Of a stretch of DNA of 64,000 nt, positions 9,881 to 20,005 are shown one piece after another. The DNA lies in contig CALXZP010000010.1 of assembly GCA_944393255.1 (NCBI GenBank), positions 1 through 64,000 on the forward strand, given 5' to 3'. Within the stretch, counting starts at the first letter, position 1, and every line of letters starts with the position of its first letter. The translations under genes and the position numbers were made by a program. The notes under the pieces were generated by a model, which was not told the DNA's origin, did not search any database, and was given only the letters and a program-made list of their open reading frames with translations. Source of the stretch: an uncultured Clostridia bacterium. GTDB taxonomy: Bacteria > Bacillota > Clostridia > UBA1381.

Positions 9881-9970
9881 ATGCACACCGGTTTTATTTA
9901 TTTTAATGCGGCGACACCTGTTTCTTACCGGAACACAGTTCCTCTTTGTTTTCGTTTTATAAATTATTGA
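9881..9970 (+). CDS. Putative 29-residue car leader peptide
   Basis: ATG at 9881 with ribosome site GAGAGGAG 10 bases upstream; 29 codons; TGA at 9968-9970. The final third is encoded by U-rich RNA (about 9937-9967). The stop codon sits in the first bases of an intrinsic terminator stem. Two Arg codons (17 and 25) are present but not clustered. The layout resembles the pyrBI leader of enteric bacteria, where coupled translation through a U-rich pause region decides termination. A candidate pause hairpin (CTG...CAG, 9918-9938) lies inside the leader. Function is inferred from layout only. Confidence 0.6.
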   Translation: MHTGFIYFNAATPVSYRNTVPLCFRFINY

Positions 9971-10000
9971 CAATGAATTTTCCTCATTGTCTTTTTTTTT
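9969..10000 (+). terminator. Intrinsic terminator in car leader (attenuator)
   Basis: Stem GACAATGA/TCATTGTC, 7-base loop, then nine T. It lies 85 bases before carA and after the car promoter, so full-length carAB mRNA needs readthrough. The leader stop codon overlaps the 5' arm. Confidence 0.85.
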
Positions 10001-10085
10001 GAGCCGCACAGCGCAATATGGGCACGGCGGCGGGCTGTCATGAACAGCTCCGCGGCACGTATAGGATGAAAGGAGTTATAAACAC

Positions 10086-11138
10086 ATGAAAGGACAGTTG
10101 ATTCTGGAGAACGGGCAGCGCTTCACGGGTGAATTGTTCGGCGATATAAAGGACATAGTAGGCGAGATCGTTTTCACCACCAACATGACCGGGTATCAGG
10201 AAACGCTTACAGATCCTTCATATGCGGGACAAATCGTTACAATGACATTCCCGCTTATCGGAAACTACGGAATAAACCTTGACGACAACGAGGCCAGGCA
10301 CACGAACCTCAAGGGATTCGTTGTCCGCGAAAAGTGCGATTACCCTTCAAACTTCCGCAACGAGATGAATATAGACGATTTCCTTAAGGAAGAGGGCGTT
10401 GTCGGTCTTGAAGGAGTTGACACGCGCGCACTCACAAGGATAATACGCGATCACGGATGTATGAAGGCTGTTATAATGCAGGGCGAGCCTTCCGACGCGG
10501 AGATCCGCGCACTCATGGACACGCTCGACAACAGCAAGGTCATACTTTCCACTACGGCAAGCGAAAGCTATGTTATAAACCCCGGCGGCAAGCCGCACGT
10601 TGCATTTATCGATATGGGCGCGAAGGACGGTATTCTCCGCGACCTTCAGAAGCGCGGCTGCAAAATAACAGTGTTCCGCGCCGACGCCGGAGCGGCGGAT
10701 ATCGAGGCTGCAAAGCCTGATATGGTATTCCTGTCAAACGGACCCGGAGATCCGCTCGACGCCCCCGGCACGGTAGATACGGTAAAGGCTCTTATCGAAA
10801 AATTCCCGATCTGCGGCATTTGCATGGGACATCAGATAATAGGGCTTGCACTCGGCTGCAAGACGGCCAAGCTCAAATTCGGTCACCACGGCGGAAATCA
10901 CCCCGTTAAATATGCGGAGACCGGTATATGCTATATAACAAGCCAGAACCACAACTATATACTCACGGACTATCCCGAGGACGTAGAAGAATGGTTCACA
11001 AACGTAAACGATAAGACCTGCGAGGGAATACGCCACAAAACGCTCCCGATACTGAGCGTTCAGTTCCATCCCGAGGCTTCGCCCGGCCCGCTCGATTCGG
11101 GCTGGCTGTTCGACAGATTTTTAAAGGAGGTAAACTAA
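10086..11138 (+). CDS. carA: Carbamoyl-phosphate synthase, glutamine-hydrolysing small subunit
   Basis: A 350-residue glutaminase subunit that supplies ammonia to CarB. The N-terminal domain has [20 protein letters not shown]. The class I glutamine amidotransferase domain has FLSNGPGDP, the nucleophile Cys in [10 protein letters not shown], and the His-Glu pair in [11 protein letters not shown]. Full length. Ribosome site AAAGGAG. One base separates its stop from the carB start, so the two are co-translated. It feeds pyrimidine and arginine synthesis. Expression is probably set by the leader attenuator upstream. Confidence 0.98.
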   Translation: MKGQLILENGQRFTGELFGDIKDIVGEIVFTTNMTGYQETLTDPSYAGQIVTMTFPLIGNYGINLDDNEARHTNLKGFVVREKCDYPSNFRNEMNIDDFLKEEGVVGLEGVDTRALTRIIRDHGCMKAVIMQGEPSDAEIRALMDTLDNSKVILSTTASESYVINPGGKPHVAFIDMGAKDGILRDLQKRGCKITVFRADAGAADIEAAKPDMVFLSNGPGDPLDAPGTVDTVKALIEKFPICGICMGHQIIGLALGCKTAKLKFGHHGGNHPVKYAETGICYITSQNHNYILTDYPEDVEEWFTNVNDKTCEGIRHKTLPILSVQFHPEASPGPLDSGWLFDRFLKEVN

Positions 11139-11139
11139 A

Positions 11140-14100
11140 ATGCCTTTAGACAGATCGATCAAAAAGGTACTTGTAATAGGCTCCGGTCCTATAGTCATAG
11201 GTCAGGCCGCCGAATTTGACTATTCCGGCACACAGGCGTGCCGCGCTATAGAAGAAGAGGGCATAGAGGTAGTTCTCGTAAACTCCAACCCCGCTACGAT
11301 AATGACCGACAGAGGCATGGCGTCCGATACATATATCGAGCCGCTTACTGCCGATTATATAGAGAAGATCATAGAGCGCGAACGTCCCGACTCGGTCATC
11401 GCCGGTATGGGCGGACAGACAGGTCTCAATCTCGCCTGCGAGCTTTACGATAAGGGCGTTTTTGAAAAATACGGCGTAAACGTTATCGGCACTTCGATAG
11501 AGTCGATCAAGGAGGGCGAGGACAGAGATTCGTTCAAGCAGCTCATGGAACGCACAAACCAGCCGATAGCGCCCTCCGAAATAGTTACCACTATGGAGGA
11601 CGGAAGAAGATTTGCCGAGAAGATAGGCTATCCTGTCATAGTTCGTCCGGCATATACGCTCGGCGGTACCGGAGGCGGTATCGCGGAGACCCCGGAGGAG
11701 CTTGAGACCATACTTGCGCAGGGACTTCACCTTTCGCGCGTAGGTCAGGTGCTTCTTGAAAAGTCGATCGCAGGCTGGAAAGAGATAGAGTTTGAGGTAA
11801 TGCGCGACGGCGCGGGAAACTGTATAACAGTATGTCCTATGGAAAACCTTGATCCGGTAGGAGTGCACACGGGCGACTCCATAGTTGTTGCGCCCACGCT
11901 CACACTTGCGGACAAGGAGTTCCAGATGCTCAGAAAAGCCGCTATAGATATAATCAATTCAATAGAGATCAAGGGCGGCTGCAACGTACAGTTCGCGCTC
12001 AATCCCAAGAGCTTTGAATATGCGGTGATAGAGATCAACCCGAGAGTGAGCCGTTCTTCGGCGCTCGCTTCAAAGGCCACGGGCTACCCCATAGCAAAGA
12101 TCGCCGCAAAGATCGCGCTGGGCTATAATCTCGACGAGATAAAGAACGCCGTTACCGGCAAGACCTATGCGAGCTTTGAGCCTACGATAGACTATGTTGT
12201 AACAAAGATACCGAAATGGCCGTTCGACAAGTTCTTCAGCGCAAAGCGCAGGCTCGGAACGAAGATGATGGCGACCGGTGAGGTAATGGCTATAGCAAAC
12301 AGCTTTGAGGCGTCGCTTCTCAAGGGCGTACGCTCGCTTGAGATAAAGCAGTACACGCTTGAGCGCGAGTCGTCAAAAAAGCGTTCGATGAAAGAGCTGC
12401 GCGAAAGGGTCTGCGTTCCGGACGATGAAAGACTGTTCGATCTTGCAGAGCTTATAAGAAGAAGATATCATATAGAGATGATAAACGAGCTGACCGGCAT
12501 AGATATGTTCTTCCTCAAAAAGATAAGCAATATCGTAGAGGCCGAGGAAGCTCTTAAAAAGCTCACCATAGACAGCATAGACGCTGAGACCATGCGGCGC
12601 TATAAAAAGATGGGCTTCTCAGACAAGGGAATGGCGGAGCTCATGGGCTGCCACGCCAATGAGGTATACGAAAAGAGAGCGTCTTTCGGCATAACTCCCG
12701 TTTATAAAATGGTGGACACCTGTGCCGGAGAGTTCGAGGCCGTATCGCCATACTACTATTCTACCTACGACGAGGTGACCGAATCGGTTCGCTCCGACAA
12801 GAAAAAGGTCATAGTTATCGGTTCGGGTCCGATACGAATAGGTCAGGGCATAGAGTTCGACTACTGCTCAGTACACAGCGTTCTTTCGCTTGAAAAGGCA
12901 GACGTCGAGACCATAATCATAAACAATAACCCGGAAACGGTATCGACCGACTTTGACACCTCGGACAAGCTCTATTTCGAGCCGCTTACAGAGGAGGATG
13001 TCTACAATATAATCACGCTCGAAAAACCGGACGGCGTTATCCTGCAGTTCGGCGGGCAGACGGCTATCAAGCTCGCAAACTTCCTCGCCGACATGAACGT
13101 TCCCGTTCTAGGAACTCAGCCTAAGTATATAGACGAGGCGGAGGACCGCGAGAAGTTTGACGACATGCTTGAAAAGCTGAACATAAAGCGTCCGCAGGGA
13201 AAGGCTGTATGGACGGTACAGGAAGGTATCGACGAGGCGAACCGCCTTGAATATCCGCTGCTTGTGCGTCCTTCATACGTGCTCGGCGGTCAGGGCATGG
13301 AGATAACGCGGAACGAGGCGGATCTTGTCCGCTACCTCACCGACGCGTTCAATAAGGACAAGAAAAATCCGGTGCTGATAGACCGTTATCTCGGCGGGCG
13401 CGAAATTGAGGTCGATGCGATATGCGACGGAACAGACGTGCTTATCCCGGGCGTTATGGAGCATCTTGAAAGAGCCGGCATACACAGCGGCGACTCGATC
13501 TCGATCTATCCGCCGCAGCATATACCGGAGCACATAATCAAAAAGATAGAGGATGTGACCTACAGGATCGCGCTTGAGCTAAAGGTCATAGGCATGATAA
13601 ACATACAGTTCATCGAGTTCAAGGACGATCTTTATATCATAGAGGTCAATCCGCGCTCAAGCCGTACAGTGCCGTATATAACAAAGGTAACGAACGTACC
13701 TGTTATAGATATCGCAACACGTATCATGCTCGGCGAAAAGCTTGCCGATATGGGCTACAAATCGGGCATAGCGCCGATAACGAATACGGTAGCCGTCAAG
13801 GTCCCGGTCTTCTCAACGGAAAAACTTCCGAAGGTAGAGGTGACACTCGGACCCGAAATGCGCTCGACAGGTGAAGTTCTGGGTATAGGTCTCAGCTTTG
13901 AAGAGGCTATGTATAAGGGCTTCTTAGCCGCAAAGACCACGGTACCGAGACCCGGTTCGACTATTCTCGCAACGATCCGCGATTTCGATAAGGAAGACTT
14001 CCTACCGCTCGCAAAACGCTGCAGCGACTACGGCTGCAAGTTCATAGCGACAGCCGGTACTGCAAAGCTTCTTGAAGAAAACGGCATCTCATGCCAGACA

Positions 14101-14361
14101 GCAAAGAAGATAGCTGAGGGAGTACCCAACATCCTTGACGTCATACGCAGCGGCATCGTTGATATGATAATAGATATCCCGGCAAAAACAAACGATATCA
14201 ACTCGGATGGTTTCAAAATAAGACGTACAGCTATAGAAAGCGATATAACCCTTATGACGAGCCTTGACACATTCGGCGCGCTCGTAAAGGTCATGGAATC
14301 AGATTTCACAACAGACAAGCTGAATGTGATATCGCTCAACGACATAAAGATCAAAGGATAA
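11140..14361 (+). CDS. carB: Carbamoyl-phosphate synthase large subunit
   Basis: A 1073-residue synthetase that makes carbamoyl phosphate from bicarbonate, ammonia and two ATP. Two homologous halves each carry a GSGPIxIGQ start (near residues 14 and 560) and ATP-grasp motifs ([24 protein letters not shown]). A C-terminal MGS-like allosteric domain begins near residue 930 and has [10 protein letters not shown]. Full length, typical for the family. Ribosome site TAAAGGAGG overlaps the end of carA. Confidence 0.98.
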   Translation: MPLDRSIKKVLVIGSGPIVIGQAAEFDYSGTQACRAIEEEGIEVVLVNSNPATIMTDRGMASDTYIEPLTADYIEKIIERERPDSVIAGMGGQTGLNLACELYDKGVFEKYGVNVIGTSIESIKEGEDRDSFKQLMERTNQPIAPSEIVTTMEDGRRFAEKIGYPVIVRPAYTLGGTGGGIAETPEELETILAQGLHLSRVGQVLLEKSIAGWKEIEFEVMRDGAGNCITVCPMENLDPVGVHTGDSIVVAPTLTLADKEFQMLRKAAIDIINSIEIKGGCNVQFALNPKSFEYAVIEINPRVSRSSALASKATGYPIAKIAAKIALGYNLDEIKNAVTGKTYASFEPTIDYVVTKIPKWPFDKFFSAKRRLGTKMMATGEVMAIANSFEASLLKGVRSLEIKQYTLERESSKKRSMKELRERVCVPDDERLFDLAELIRRRYHIEMINELTGIDMFFLKKISNIVEAEEALKKLTIDSIDAETMRRYKKMGFSDKGMAELMGCHANEVYEKRASFGITPVYKMVDTCAGEFEAVSPYYYSTYDEVTESVRSDKKKVIVIGSGPIRIGQGIEFDYCSVHSVLSLEKADVETIIINNNPETVSTDFDTSDKLYFEPLTEEDVYNIITLEKPDGVILQFGGQTAIKLANFLADMNVPVLGTQPKYIDEAEDREKFDDMLEKLNIKRPQGKAVWTVQEGIDEANRLEYPLLVRPSYVLGGQGMEITRNEADLVRYLTDAFNKDKKNPVLIDRYLGGREIEVDAICDGTDVLIPGVMEHLERAGIHSGDSISIYPPQHIPEHIIKKIEDVTYRIALELKVIGMINIQFIEFKDDLYIIEVNPRSSRTVPYITKVTNVPVIDIATRIMLGEKLADMGYKSGIAPITNTVAVKVPVFSTEKLPKVEVTLGPEMRSTGEVLGIGLSFEEAMYKGFLAAKTTVPRPGSTILATIRDFDKEDFLPLAKRCSDYGCKFIATAGTAKLLEENGISCQTAKKIAEGVPNILDVIRSGIVDMIIDIPAKTNDINSDGFKIRRTAIESDITLMTSLDTFGALVKVMESDFTTDKLNVISLNDIKIKG

Positions 14362-14378
14362 AACGGAGGGAACGAAAA

Positions 14379-14783
14379 ATGAAAGGACAAAAATATTTAA
14401 AAGTTACAGGCATACTCATGGTAATATTCGGGATCATCGGTATAATAGTATACGGTCTTCTTGACCTGATACTGAGTTCTGCCGTTATACTCGATAAGGA
14501 AACAGAGGGGCTCAGCGTAGTTCTTATAGGGATACTCTATCTGGCATGGTCAATACTTTATCTTGTCTCGGGCATATACGGCATCAAGCACTGCAATGAC
14601 GGCAGCAAAGCAAAGACCTGCTATATGCTTGGCACTCTTTCGATGATAGTCATAGTTTTCATAACCATGATCCAGTGCATCGGTCAGCCGGGAGCAGCTA
14701 TTGCAAGACAGTCTGTAATGACATTCATAACTGCGCTGATACCGAGCTTTTATATGTACGGCGCAATGCTTAATTCAAAATAA
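14379..14783 (+). CDS. Hypothetical four-helix membrane protein
   Basis: A 134-residue protein with four hydrophobic segments (about 10-32, 46-68, 80-98, 108-128) and no catalytic motif. Start ATG has a GGAGGG ribosome site; it follows carB by 17 bases, so it is likely in the same transcript. Not recognised; a link to carbamoyl phosphate is not implied by its sequence. Confidence 0.75.
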   Translation: MKGQKYLKVTGILMVIFGIIGIIVYGLLDLILSSAVILDKETEGLSVVLIGILYLAWSILYLVSGIYGIKHCNDGSKAKTCYMLGTLSMIVIVFITMIQCIGQPGAAIARQSVMTFITALIPSFYMYGAMLNSK

Positions 14784-14840
14784 AAATATAAATTCGCGGT
14801 CTATAGACTGTATGCGGCCGGGAGCATAAACAATGCATAC

Positions 14841-14880
14841 AAAAAGCTGAACACTCTTTAAAAGGAGTTTTCAGCTTTTT
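14841..14880. terminator. Bidirectional terminator after carAB operon and mog operon
   Basis: Arms AAAAAGCTGA and TCAGCTTTTT flank an inner CTC/GAG pairing. T-tracts lie on both strands, between convergent transcripts. Confidence 0.85.
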
Positions 14881-14925
14881 TATATTCACTTTAAATATCA
14901 AACCGCATTTTTGCGGCTCGGGCGC

Positions 14926-15399
14926 TCATTCCCCGCCGCCGCGGATGAGCTTCAGCGCATGAGGCAGCGCCGCTGCTATGCATTCAAGGTTTTCACGAAC
15001 CGCTTTCGGGCTTCCCGGCAGATTGATTATAAGCGTACTCTTTCTTATCACGCTCACGCCCCTGGACAGCATCGCATTCGGCGTTATGCTCATGCTGCGG
15101 GCTCGCATTGCTTCGGCTATTCCCGGCACATTCTTTTCAGCCACAGCCATAGTCGCTTCCGGAGTTACATCACGCGGCGCACAGCCCGTACCGCCCGTAG
15201 TTATCACAAGATCGACGCGCACATCGTCGCACAGGCGGATAAGCTCTTTCTTAAGCGCCTCTTTTTCATCCGGCATCAGGATGCAGCTTACCGTTTCAAA
15301 TCCTTCGCCGAGAAGCTCCCGTATCAGCGGTCCGCTTTTATCCTCATACTCTCCGGACGCAGCGCGGTCGGAGAGGGTTATGACAGCTGTTTTATACAT
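14926..15399 (-). CDS. mog: MogA/MoaB-family molybdopterin adenylyltransferase
   Basis: A 157-residue enzyme that adenylates molybdopterin before metal insertion. The MPT-binding motif VITTGGTGCAPRDVTPEAT and the downstream LPGSPKAVRE are family marks. The open frame extends upstream to 15456, but the ATG at 15399 has AGGAGGGAT before it and opens with the family start MYKTAVITLSD. It overlaps the moaC end by 8 bases. Last gene of the minus-strand molybdenum cofactor operon. Confidence 0.93.
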   Translation of the reverse strand: MYKTAVITLSDRAASGEYEDKSGPLIRELLGEGFETVSCILMPDEKEALKKELIRLCDDVRVDLVITTGGTGCAPRDVTPEATMAVAEKNVPGIAEAMRARSMSITPNAMLSRGVSVIRKSTLIINLPGSPKAVRENLECIAAALPHALKLIRGGGE

Positions 15400-15889
15400 C
15401 CGTATCCCTCCTGAACACTCCCGACTTGCCGCCCGATTTATATTCCAGCCGCACATCGGTTATCACCATTGACCTGTCCGCCGCCTTGCACATATCATAT
15501 ATGGTAAGCAGCGCTGCGCTCACGCCTGTGAGCGCTTCCATTTCTATACCCGTCTTGCCTTCGACCTTCGCCGTGCATTTCGCGCTTATCGAACAAGTGC
15601 TCTTGTCGGCTGTAAACTCGACTGAGCATTTTGTGAACGGCAGCGGATGACAAAGAGGTATTATATCAGAAGTACGCTTCGCCGCCATTATCCCGGCGAT
15701 ACGCGCGGCGGAGAGTACGTCTCCTTTCGGTACATTGCCGTTTATGACCGCATTGAATGCCTTTTCAGACATAAGTATCCTTCCCGACGCGACCGCCTCT
15801 CTGCTCGTTACCCTCTTGTCCGTAACATCCACCATAACAGCCGCTCCGTTTTCATCCAGATGTGATAATTTCTCCATGCTTATGACCAT
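15392..15889 (-). CDS. moaC: Cyclic pyranopterin monophosphate synthase accessory protein
   Basis: A 165-residue enzyme that with MoaA turns GTP into cyclic pyranopterin monophosphate. Family motifs: MVDVTDK, AGIMAAKRTSDIIPLCHPL, VEGKTGIEMEALTGVS, and the C-terminal LEYKSGGKSG. Typical length. An ATG at 15889 is preceded by AAAGGG; a second ATG lies four codons in. Overlaps mog; follows the moeA-like gene by 45 bases. Confidence 0.96.
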   Translation of the reverse strand: MVISMEKLSHLDENGAAVMVDVTDKRVTSREAVASGRILMSEKAFNAVINGNVPKGDVLSAARIAGIMAAKRTSDIIPLCHPLPFTKCSVEFTADKSTCSISAKCTAKVEGKTGIEMEALTGVSAALLTIYDMCKAADRSMVITDVRLEYKSGGKSGVFRRDTDV

Positions 15890-15934
15890 TAAACCCTTTC
15901 GACCATCGTTTTATATCCCGTTTCTATCCATAGC

Positions 15935-16948
15935 TCATTTACCGAAGCCGCAGTTCGGGAACGTACATATCTCGCAGTTCCTGCAAAAGCCGCCGGCGCC
16001 CAGCCTGACTATATCTTTCCGGCTGACCGGATCGTCCGCCGCTATCCTCGGCAGCAGCAGGTCAAAAACCGTCCTGCGTGCATACATAACGCAGCCCGGC
16101 AGACCTGCGACGGGTACGCCGTCAAGATATGCCAGCATGACCATCGCCCCCGGCAGTACGGGAGCGCCGTACGATATGATGTCCGCGCCCGTATTCCTTA
16201 TCGCAAGCGGCGTCTTGTCGTCCGGGTCCACGCTCATTCCTCCGGTACAGAATATCATATCAGTTCCGGCTTCGGCAAAACCGAGTATAGTATCGGTTAT
16301 ATACTTGCTGTCATCACCCGTGTATACGACCTCGTCTATACCGATGCCGTATTCTGCGAGCTTATTCCCGAGCGTCTCTGTAAATTTGTCCTTTACGATA
16401 CCGCTTTTTATCTCGTTTCCCGTCACAGCTACCCGCGCATGCTTTTTCACATACGGCAGGATATTGATAAGCGGCTTGCCGGTCACGGTCACGGCGCGCT
16501 CCATAAGCTCCTTTTTGACCGCAAGCGGTATCACTCTGACCCCGCATACCCTGTCCCCGGCTTTTACCGGGGTGTCGGTATGCACGGCCGCCGCACATAT
16601 GCTGCCAAGGCTGTTCAGTCTGTACAGCCCTTCCTCATCCACTTTCAGCAGACCGTCGCAGAGAGCTTTCATTTCGATCTTGCCCTCGCTCGGCTCGGTA
16701 TATTCAAGCCCCTTTCCGCAGCATATCCTGAGAAGTATCCGCGCCGCATCGTTTTCATGCAGCAGGGTGCCGTCGTTTTCCCACACGAACACATGCTCCT
16801 TGCCGAGCGATATGAGCACCGGGATATCCTCCTCGCGTATCACATGTCCCTTTTTGAACCTCGCGCCCTTGAATTTGCCCGGTATTATCTGAGTTATGTC
16901 ATGACAGAGGATATGTCCCGCCGCATTTACAGTTTCTATTTCTCTCAC
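15935..16948 (-). CDS. MoeA-like molybdopterin-binding protein
   Basis: A 337-residue protein with a central MoCF-binding domain: AVTGNEIKSG, then FCTGGMSVDPDDKTP and GAPVLPGAMVMLAY with GLPGCVMYARRTVF. These match the molybdopterin-binding domain of MoeA, the molybdenum insertase, but the full four-domain layout of MoeA is shortened. The C-terminus carries a Cys cluster (FCRNCEICTFPNCGFG), seen in clostridial proteins that accompany molybdenum hydroxylase maturation. It overlaps the xdhC-like gene by four bases (ATGA). Role as insertase or carrier is inferred. Confidence 0.85.
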   Translation of the reverse strand: MREIETVNAAGHILCHDITQIIPGKFKGARFKKGHVIREEDIPVLISLGKEHVFVWENDGTLLHENDAARILLRICCGKGLEYTEPSEGKIEMKALCDGLLKVDEEGLYRLNSLGSICAAAVHTDTPVKAGDRVCGVRVIPLAVKKELMERAVTVTGKPLINILPYVKKHARVAVTGNEIKSGIVKDKFTETLGNKLAEYGIGIDEVVYTGDDSKYITDTILGFAEAGTDMIFCTGGMSVDPDDKTPLAIRNTGADIISYGAPVLPGAMVMLAYLDGVPVAGLPGCVMYARRTVFDLLLPRIAADDPVSRKDIVRLGAGGFCRNCEICTFPNCGFGK

Positions 16949-17745
16949 AGTTCATCCACCTCAAATACTACATCTATCTCGCCGCCGCACATTGCATCCT
17001 CGGTATGCGACGTATATGTTTTTTTACTCAGCTCAGCTCCGCAGAGCACACGCTTTGCATCCTCTATTATATCGGCCTCCCATCTGCCGCCGCCCACCGT
17101 GCCTATAACGCTGCCGCTTTCACATACGAACAGGCACGCGCCCCTGTCACGCGGCGCACTGCCCCGCTTTTCCGTTATACGCGCGCAGACGGCCTTTCCG
17201 TGCTCCGATAAAAGCTTTTTTTCGTCCTCGCCGCTTATGATATATTCAGCGCGTTTTCCGGCAAGCGTCTTGATTATCTCGGCAGTTATGCTGACCGCTA
17301 TTTCCTTAGGCGTTTCCGAAGCTATCGGAACGCCGATAGGCGTATGCACCTTTTCCAGAACATCCTCCGGAAATCCCAGAGCCCGCATATGTCCGATCGC
17401 AGCGGCGGCTTTATTCCTGCTGCCCATCATACCCACATAGGCATTTTTTCTGCACAGAGCGGCCTTTAAGCACTCGTGATCATATTCGTGATCGGGAGTG
17501 GCTATAACTATGCATATATCATCGTTCTCAAGTCCTGCCAAAGCCTCGGCATATCCGCCGCATATGACCATGCATCCCGGAAACCTGTCCCTCAATGCAT
17601 ATTCCGGACGCGTATCTACGACCACCGTTTTCCAGTCCATAAATACACACAGTCTTGCAAGCTCATACCCGACATGCCCGCCTCCGCATATCACTATCTC
17701 CGGTCTGCCTCTCCCCTTTATTTTTTCCGCTATGCCCATAAACAA
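16945..17745 (-). CDS. XdhC/CoxI-family molybdenum hydroxylase maturation protein, domain order reversed
   Basis: A 266-residue protein. Residues about 15-170 form the Rossmann domain normally at the C-terminus of XdhC: VICGGGHVGYELARL, VVDTRPEYA, ATPDHEYDHECLKAAL, YVGMMGSRNKA, then HTPIGVPIASETPKEIAVSI. The XdhC_CoxI domain follows at the C-terminus: RGSAPRDRGACLFV and GTVGGGRWEADII. So the two domains are in the opposite order from classic XdhC. XdhC binds Moco, helps its sulfuration and delivers it to hydroxylases. First gene of its operon, promoter at 17793-17821. Confidence 0.88.
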   Translation of the reverse strand: MFMGIAEKIKGRGRPEIVICGGGHVGYELARLCVFMDWKTVVVDTRPEYALRDRFPGCMVICGGYAEALAGLENDDICIVIATPDHEYDHECLKAALCRKNAYVGMMGSRNKAAAAIGHMRALGFPEDVLEKVHTPIGVPIASETPKEIAVSITAEIIKTLAGKRAEYIISGEDEKKLLSEHGKAVCARITEKRGSAPRDRGACLFVCESGSVIGTVGGGRWEADIIEDAKRVLCGAELSKKTYTSHTEDAMCGGEIDVVFEVDEL

Positions 17746-17792
17746 ACCCTCCCGCGTCTTTTACGCCGCTGTATATCTTCCCTTTACTAAAG

Positions 17793-17821
17793 ATTTTACC
17801 ACATATTCTCTTGTTTTGCAA
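17793..17821 (-). promoter_or_regulatory. Promoter for xdhC-moeA-moaC-mog operon
   Basis: On the minus strand TTGCAA (17816-17821), 17 bases, TAAAAT (17793-17798). Divergent from the moaA promoter 57 bases away, so one regulator could act on both. Confidence 0.7.
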
Positions 17822-17877
17822 GTCCTCTGTTCACATACTAACGGCTTCGGTCTCAGGATATCCTCACTTTCCGCTGC

Positions 17878-17906
17878 TTGACGGCTGTGCAGAAAAGTGA
17901 TATAAT
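17878..17906 (+). promoter_or_regulatory. Promoter for moaA-selD-yedF-...-modC operon
   Basis: TTGACG (17878-17883), 17 bases, TATAAT (17901-17906), 46 bases before the moaA ATG. Confidence 0.85.
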
Positions 17907-17952
17907 ATTGTCATGACCAAAGCGCAGAAAACAGCAAAAACGGAGGTGCGTG

Positions 17953-18894
17953 ATGAAGGACAGATACGGACGCAAAATAGAATATCTGCGGCTTTCCATA
18001 ACACCTCGCTGCAACCTGCGCTGTATCTACTGCGCGCCGGAGGGCTGTACGGACAGCAGCGGCGCTCTCTCAGACGACGACATAGAGAATATAGGCAGAG
18101 CCTCCGCAAAAGCAGGGATCAGATACATAAAAATAACCGGAGGAGAACCTCTCATGCGCCGCAGCTGCACCGGTATAATACGCCGCCTAAAGGCGATAGA
18201 CGGCATTGAAGAAGTAACGCTCACGACAAACGGCACGCTCCTGCCGGAGTATGCGGAGGAGCTGGCGTCCGCCGGTACGGACTGCGTAAACGTCAGTCTT
18301 GATACTGCGGACGCTGAGCAGTATGCCGCTATGACCGGCTTCGATATGCTTGACCGCGTTGAAAGCGGCATTGAAGCGCTTTGCGGTGCAGGTATACCGG
18401 TAAGGCTCAACTGTGTTCTGCTGGGAGGCATAAACGACGGTGCATTCCGTGAACTTCTGCGTTTTCCGGAAACAAACAATATAGATCTGCGCTTCATCGA
18501 GCTTATGCCGATAGGACACGGCAAAGAGTTCAGCTTCATAAGCGGCGGCAGTATTTATCAAGAGATATCGCGCATACATCCGCTTTCCCCGTCCCGATAC
18601 AGGAGCCGAGGCCCGGCGGTCTACTTTGAAAGCACGGAACTGATCGGCAGGATCGGATTTATAAGCGCTGTAAGCCGAGACTTCTGCAAAAGCTGCAACA
18701 GGATACGGATAACCTCTGACGGAATACTTAAGCCCTGCCTCAGCCTGGGTATAGGCATTGATATCAAACCTTATCTGCATGATGAAACAAAGCTTTGCGA
18801 AGCCGTCAGAGACGCGGCGTATCAAAAGCCGCCCATGCACTGCTTCTGCGGAAGCAATGCGGAAACAGCCGCAATGAACACCATCGGCGGATGA
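17953..18894 (+). CDS. moaA: GTP 3',8-cyclase (molybdenum cofactor step 1)
   Basis: A 313-residue radical SAM enzyme. The N-terminal cluster motif is CNLRCIYC in TPRCNLRCIYCAPEGC; TGGEPL follows. The second Fe-S site is C-x2-C-(N)-...-C in FCKSCNRIRITSDGILKPC. The C-terminal double glycine needed by MoaA is present (NTIGG at the end). The ATG at 17953 has CGGAGG; a GTG one codon earlier is possible. First gene of the plus-strand molybdenum-selenium operon. Confidence 0.96.
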   Translation: MKDRYGRKIEYLRLSITPRCNLRCIYCAPEGCTDSSGALSDDDIENIGRASAKAGIRYIKITGGEPLMRRSCTGIIRRLKAIDGIEEVTLTTNGTLLPEYAEELASAGTDCVNVSLDTADAEQYAAMTGFDMLDRVESGIEALCGAGIPVRLNCVLLGGINDGAFRELLRFPETNNIDLRFIELMPIGHGKEFSFISGGSIYQEISRIHPLSPSRYRSRGPAVYFESTELIGRIGFISAVSRDFCKSCNRIRITSDGILKPCLSLGIGIDIKPYLHDETKLCEAVRDAAYQKPPMHCFCGSNAETAAMNTIGG

Positions 18895-18966
18895 ACGATT
18901 ATCACATCGTATAAATGCGAAACATTTCGCGATCACATATTACATTTCATGAAAGGAGCCGTTTCT

Positions 18967-19986
18967 ATGCCTGATAACATTATTTTCTGTTCCGGAGGAG
19001 GCTGCGGAGCAAAGCTCGGCGCGGGCGTTCTTTCCAGGATCCTGGGGCTGCTGCCGCGTCCGTCGGACAAAAATCTTCTCGTCGGCTTCGACAGCAGCGA
19101 CGACGCGGCCATATACAGGATCTCTGACGATACCGCCATAGTTTCAACGCTTGATTTTTTTCCGCCGATGACGGACGATCCCTGCATGTTCGGACAGATC
19201 GCCGCCGCCAACGCGCTCTCCGACATCTACGCCATGGGCGGAACCCCTGTCACCGCGCTTAACATCGTATGCTTTCCCGAAACCATGGATATCAACATCC
19301 TCGGCAAAATAATGCAGGGCGGCGCGGACAAGGTATCGGAGGCCGGCGCATCCCTCGTAGGCGGACATTCAATATCCGATGACAGCATCAAATACGGCCT
19401 AAGCGTTACCGGAGTTATAGATCCCAACCGCATACTCACCAATACCGGCTGCCGCACAGGCGATATGCTGATACTTACAAAGCCTATAGGGGTCGGGATA
19501 GTGAACGCGGCAAAAACAGTTGGAGAAGCGTCGCAGAGCTCTATAGACGAAGCTCTGAGCTCTATGACCTTCCTTAACAAATACGCCGCCGCGATATTCG
19601 GACGGTACAGCGGCATACACGCCTGTACAGACGTTACCGGCTTCGGACTTATATGCCATCTCTTGGAAATGCTTGCTTCTGAGCACGGCGCAGAGCTTTC
19701 CTTTGCGGACATCCCGCTTATAAACGGAGCATACGGTTATGCCCGCGATTTTCTCATAACCGGAGCGGGTCAGAAAAACCGCAGTCATGCCGGAGACAGG
19801 GTCACGTTCGAGCTTGACGACTTTGCGGCAGAGGAGCTTCTGTTCGATCCTCAGACCTCGGGAGGACTTCTCGCATCTGTAAGCGCGGCGGAAGCCGAAA
19901 GCATACTTGAAGATCTCAAGGACGAGGGTATAAAAGCCGCGATCATAGGCAAGGTGACAAACGGCAAAGGGATAATAGTAAAATAA
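18967..19986 (+). CDS. selD: Selenophosphate synthetase (Cys form)
   Basis: A 339-residue enzyme that makes selenophosphate from selenide and ATP. The active-site pair is C13 and K16 in SGGGCGAKL, so this is the Cys, not selenocysteine, version (codon TGC). Other marks are [25 protein letters not shown] and [10 protein letters not shown]. An earlier in-frame ATG at 18949 would contain its own ribosome site; the start at 18967 has AAAGGAG in place. It sits inside a molybdenum hydroxylase cluster, with no selA or selB in the window. This matches the orphan SelD type linked to selenium-dependent molybdenum hydroxylases. Confidence 0.95.
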   Translation: MPDNIIFCSGGGCGAKLGAGVLSRILGLLPRPSDKNLLVGFDSSDDAAIYRISDDTAIVSTLDFFPPMTDDPCMFGQIAAANALSDIYAMGGTPVTALNIVCFPETMDINILGKIMQGGADKVSEAGASLVGGHSISDDSIKYGLSVTGVIDPNRILTNTGCRTGDMLILTKPIGVGIVNAAKTVGEASQSSIDEALSSMTFLNKYAAAIFGRYSGIHACTDVTGFGLICHLLEMLASEHGAELSFADIPLINGAYGYARDFLITGAGQKNRSHAGDRVTFELDDFAAEELLFDPQTSGGLLASVSAAEAESILEDLKDEGIKAAIIGKVTNGKGIIVK

Positions 19987-20005
19987 ATAAACGGAGGATA
20001 TAAAT

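Noticed and set aside
9851-9960. PyrR binding site in the car leader
   Set aside because: AGAGAGG is present but is explained by the leader ribosome site; the flanking consensus of the PyrR loop is missing.
18895-18966. GCGAAA-CA-TTTCGC dyad before selD as a terminator or separate promoter
   Set aside because: The two-base centre cannot form a good hairpin and no -35/-10 pair is near; moaA and selD are treated as one operon.
18967-19020. Possible selenocysteine codon in selD
   Set aside because: The active-site position is TGC (Cys13); no in-frame TGA is present.
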